DNA of 23,527 nt from Sulfurovum sp. (lineage in GTDB: Bacteria; Campylobacterota; Campylobacteria; Campylobacterales; Sulfurovaceae), in the NCBI GenBank assembly GCA_027029065.1, contig JALVGO010000240.1, forward strand, positions 1-23,527, in the 5' to 3' direction. The notes beneath the pieces were generated by a model that worked only from the letters and a program-made list of their open reading frames with translations, made no database searches and was not told the DNA's origin. The position numbers and the translations under genes are program-made. This document shows positions 22,926 through 23,527 of the stretch, piece after piece (positions within the stretch are counted from its first letter, which is position 1; each line of letters opens with the position of its first letter).

Positions 22926-23527
22926 ATGTCACAACCAGTTGAAAATTTAGATGAAGTACTCAAGAGCCACAAGCTCTCCAAAGAGGAGTATGAAGATATT
23001 CTGCGTATTCTTGACGGTCGTCATCCCAACATTGTCGAGATCGGTATCTTCTCTGCGATGTGGTCGGAGCACTGTTCGTACAAATCAAGTAAAAAGTACC
23101 TTAACGGCTTCCCTACCAAGGCACCGTGGGTCATTCAGGGACCGGGTGAAAATGCCGGTGTTATCGATATCGGTGACGGTATGGCAGCGGTTTTCAAGAT
23201 GGAGAGCCATAACCATCCGAGTTTTATTGAGCCTTTTCAGGGGGCTGCAACGGGTGTAGGCGGTATTTTGCGTGACATCTTTACGATGGGTGCACGACCG
23301 GTTGCCAACCTCAATGCGCTGCGTTTTGGAAAGGTAAGAGGCGATGACGAGACAGCCAAGTACCAGCGCCACCTTGTGCGTGGTGTAGTGGACGGCATAG
23401 GTAGCTACGGCAACTGTATGGGTGTACCTACCATCGGCGGCGAGGTGAGCTTCGATGAGAGCTACAACGGCAATATCCTTGTCAACGCCTTCTCTCTCGG
23501 GTTGGTGAAGCAGGATGAGATCTTCCT
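22926..23527 (+). CDS. purL: Phosphoribosylformylglycinamidine synthase subunit PurL (5' part, runs off the window)
   Basis: The first 200 residues of the small-type PurL, the ATP-dependent subunit that with PurQ and PurS makes FGAM in purine synthesis. It shows the N-terminal motif [12 protein letters not shown], where the histidine is the catalytic/ATP-site residue of the family, then [12 protein letters not shown] and [27 protein letters not shown], and [12 protein letters not shown]. The start has AAAGGA 8 nt upstream. The 3' part lies beyond the window; nothing abnormal is seen in what is present. Confidence 0.96.
   Translation, partial: MSQPVENLDEVLKSHKLSKEEYEDILRILDGRHPNIVEIGIFSAMWSEHCSYKSSKKYLNGFPTKAPWVIQGPGENAGVIDIGDGMAAVFKMESHNHPSFIEPFQGAATGVGGILRDIFTMGARPVANLNALRFGKVRGDDETAKYQRHLVRGVVDGIGSYGNCMGVPTIGGEVSFDESYNGNILVNAFSLGLVKQDEIF

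Overview
The window looks like a chromosomal stretch from a Campylobacterota (Epsilonproteobacteria) organism, most likely Sulfurovum-like. The basis is gene content and order: atpB followed by a small membrane protein, the rpmH-rnpA-yidC-jag-mnmE block, nspC (carboxynorspermidine decarboxylase), a dimeric all-alpha dUTPase, and the start of a small-type purL. No database search was possible, so the genus is an inference.

Layout. 1-5707: housekeeping genes on the + strand: ATP synthase subunit a (atpB), a small membrane protein, gatB, a six-helix K+ channel with an RCK domain, a stand-alone RCK protein, and gpsA. 5708-7900: an anomalous zone. It holds about 1.55 kb of AT-rich DNA whose reading frames are interrupted only by TGA. 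The segment lies between inverted copies of a 22-bp repeat and is followed by a second, diverged copy of the gpsA 3' end. 7848-9801: two toxin-antitoxin-type modules in tandem, an HTH protein plus AbiEii-like nucleotidyltransferase and then a ribbon-helix-helix plus PIN (VapBC-type) pair. Each has a consensus promoter overlapped by a perfect inverted repeat. 9862-14870: tamA-tamB, the outer-membrane translocation and assembly module. 14879-16018: nspC on the - strand. 16094-21322: a small protein resembling a degenerate GGDEF domain, then rpmH, rnpA, yidC, jag, mnmE and a one-repeat Sel1 membrane protein, tightly packed. 21403 to the end: a lipoprotein, dut (- strand) and the 5' part of purL.

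The most unusual content is the 5779-7328 segment. One gene there reads through three in-frame TGA codons and ends at TAA just before a strong terminator. A second, a pilin-like membrane protein, reads through one TGA into its hydrophobic helix. The flanking genes use TGA as a normal stop. This fits DNA from an organism in which UGA is a sense codon, most plausibly Gracilibacteria or Absconditabacteria (UGA = Gly). Both boundary genes are cut at the repeats. The segment is therefore either a real transferred fragment or a chimeric assembly join through a repeat; the sequence alone does not decide this.

How the genes work together: most are core functions (ATP synthesis, Asn/Gln-tRNA amidation, K+ homeostasis, phospholipid precursor, outer-membrane biogenesis, spermidine synthesis, ribosome/RNase P/membrane insertion, tRNA modification, nucleotide metabolism). 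The anomalous zone and the two toxin-antitoxin modules together form an accessory island between gpsA and tamA.
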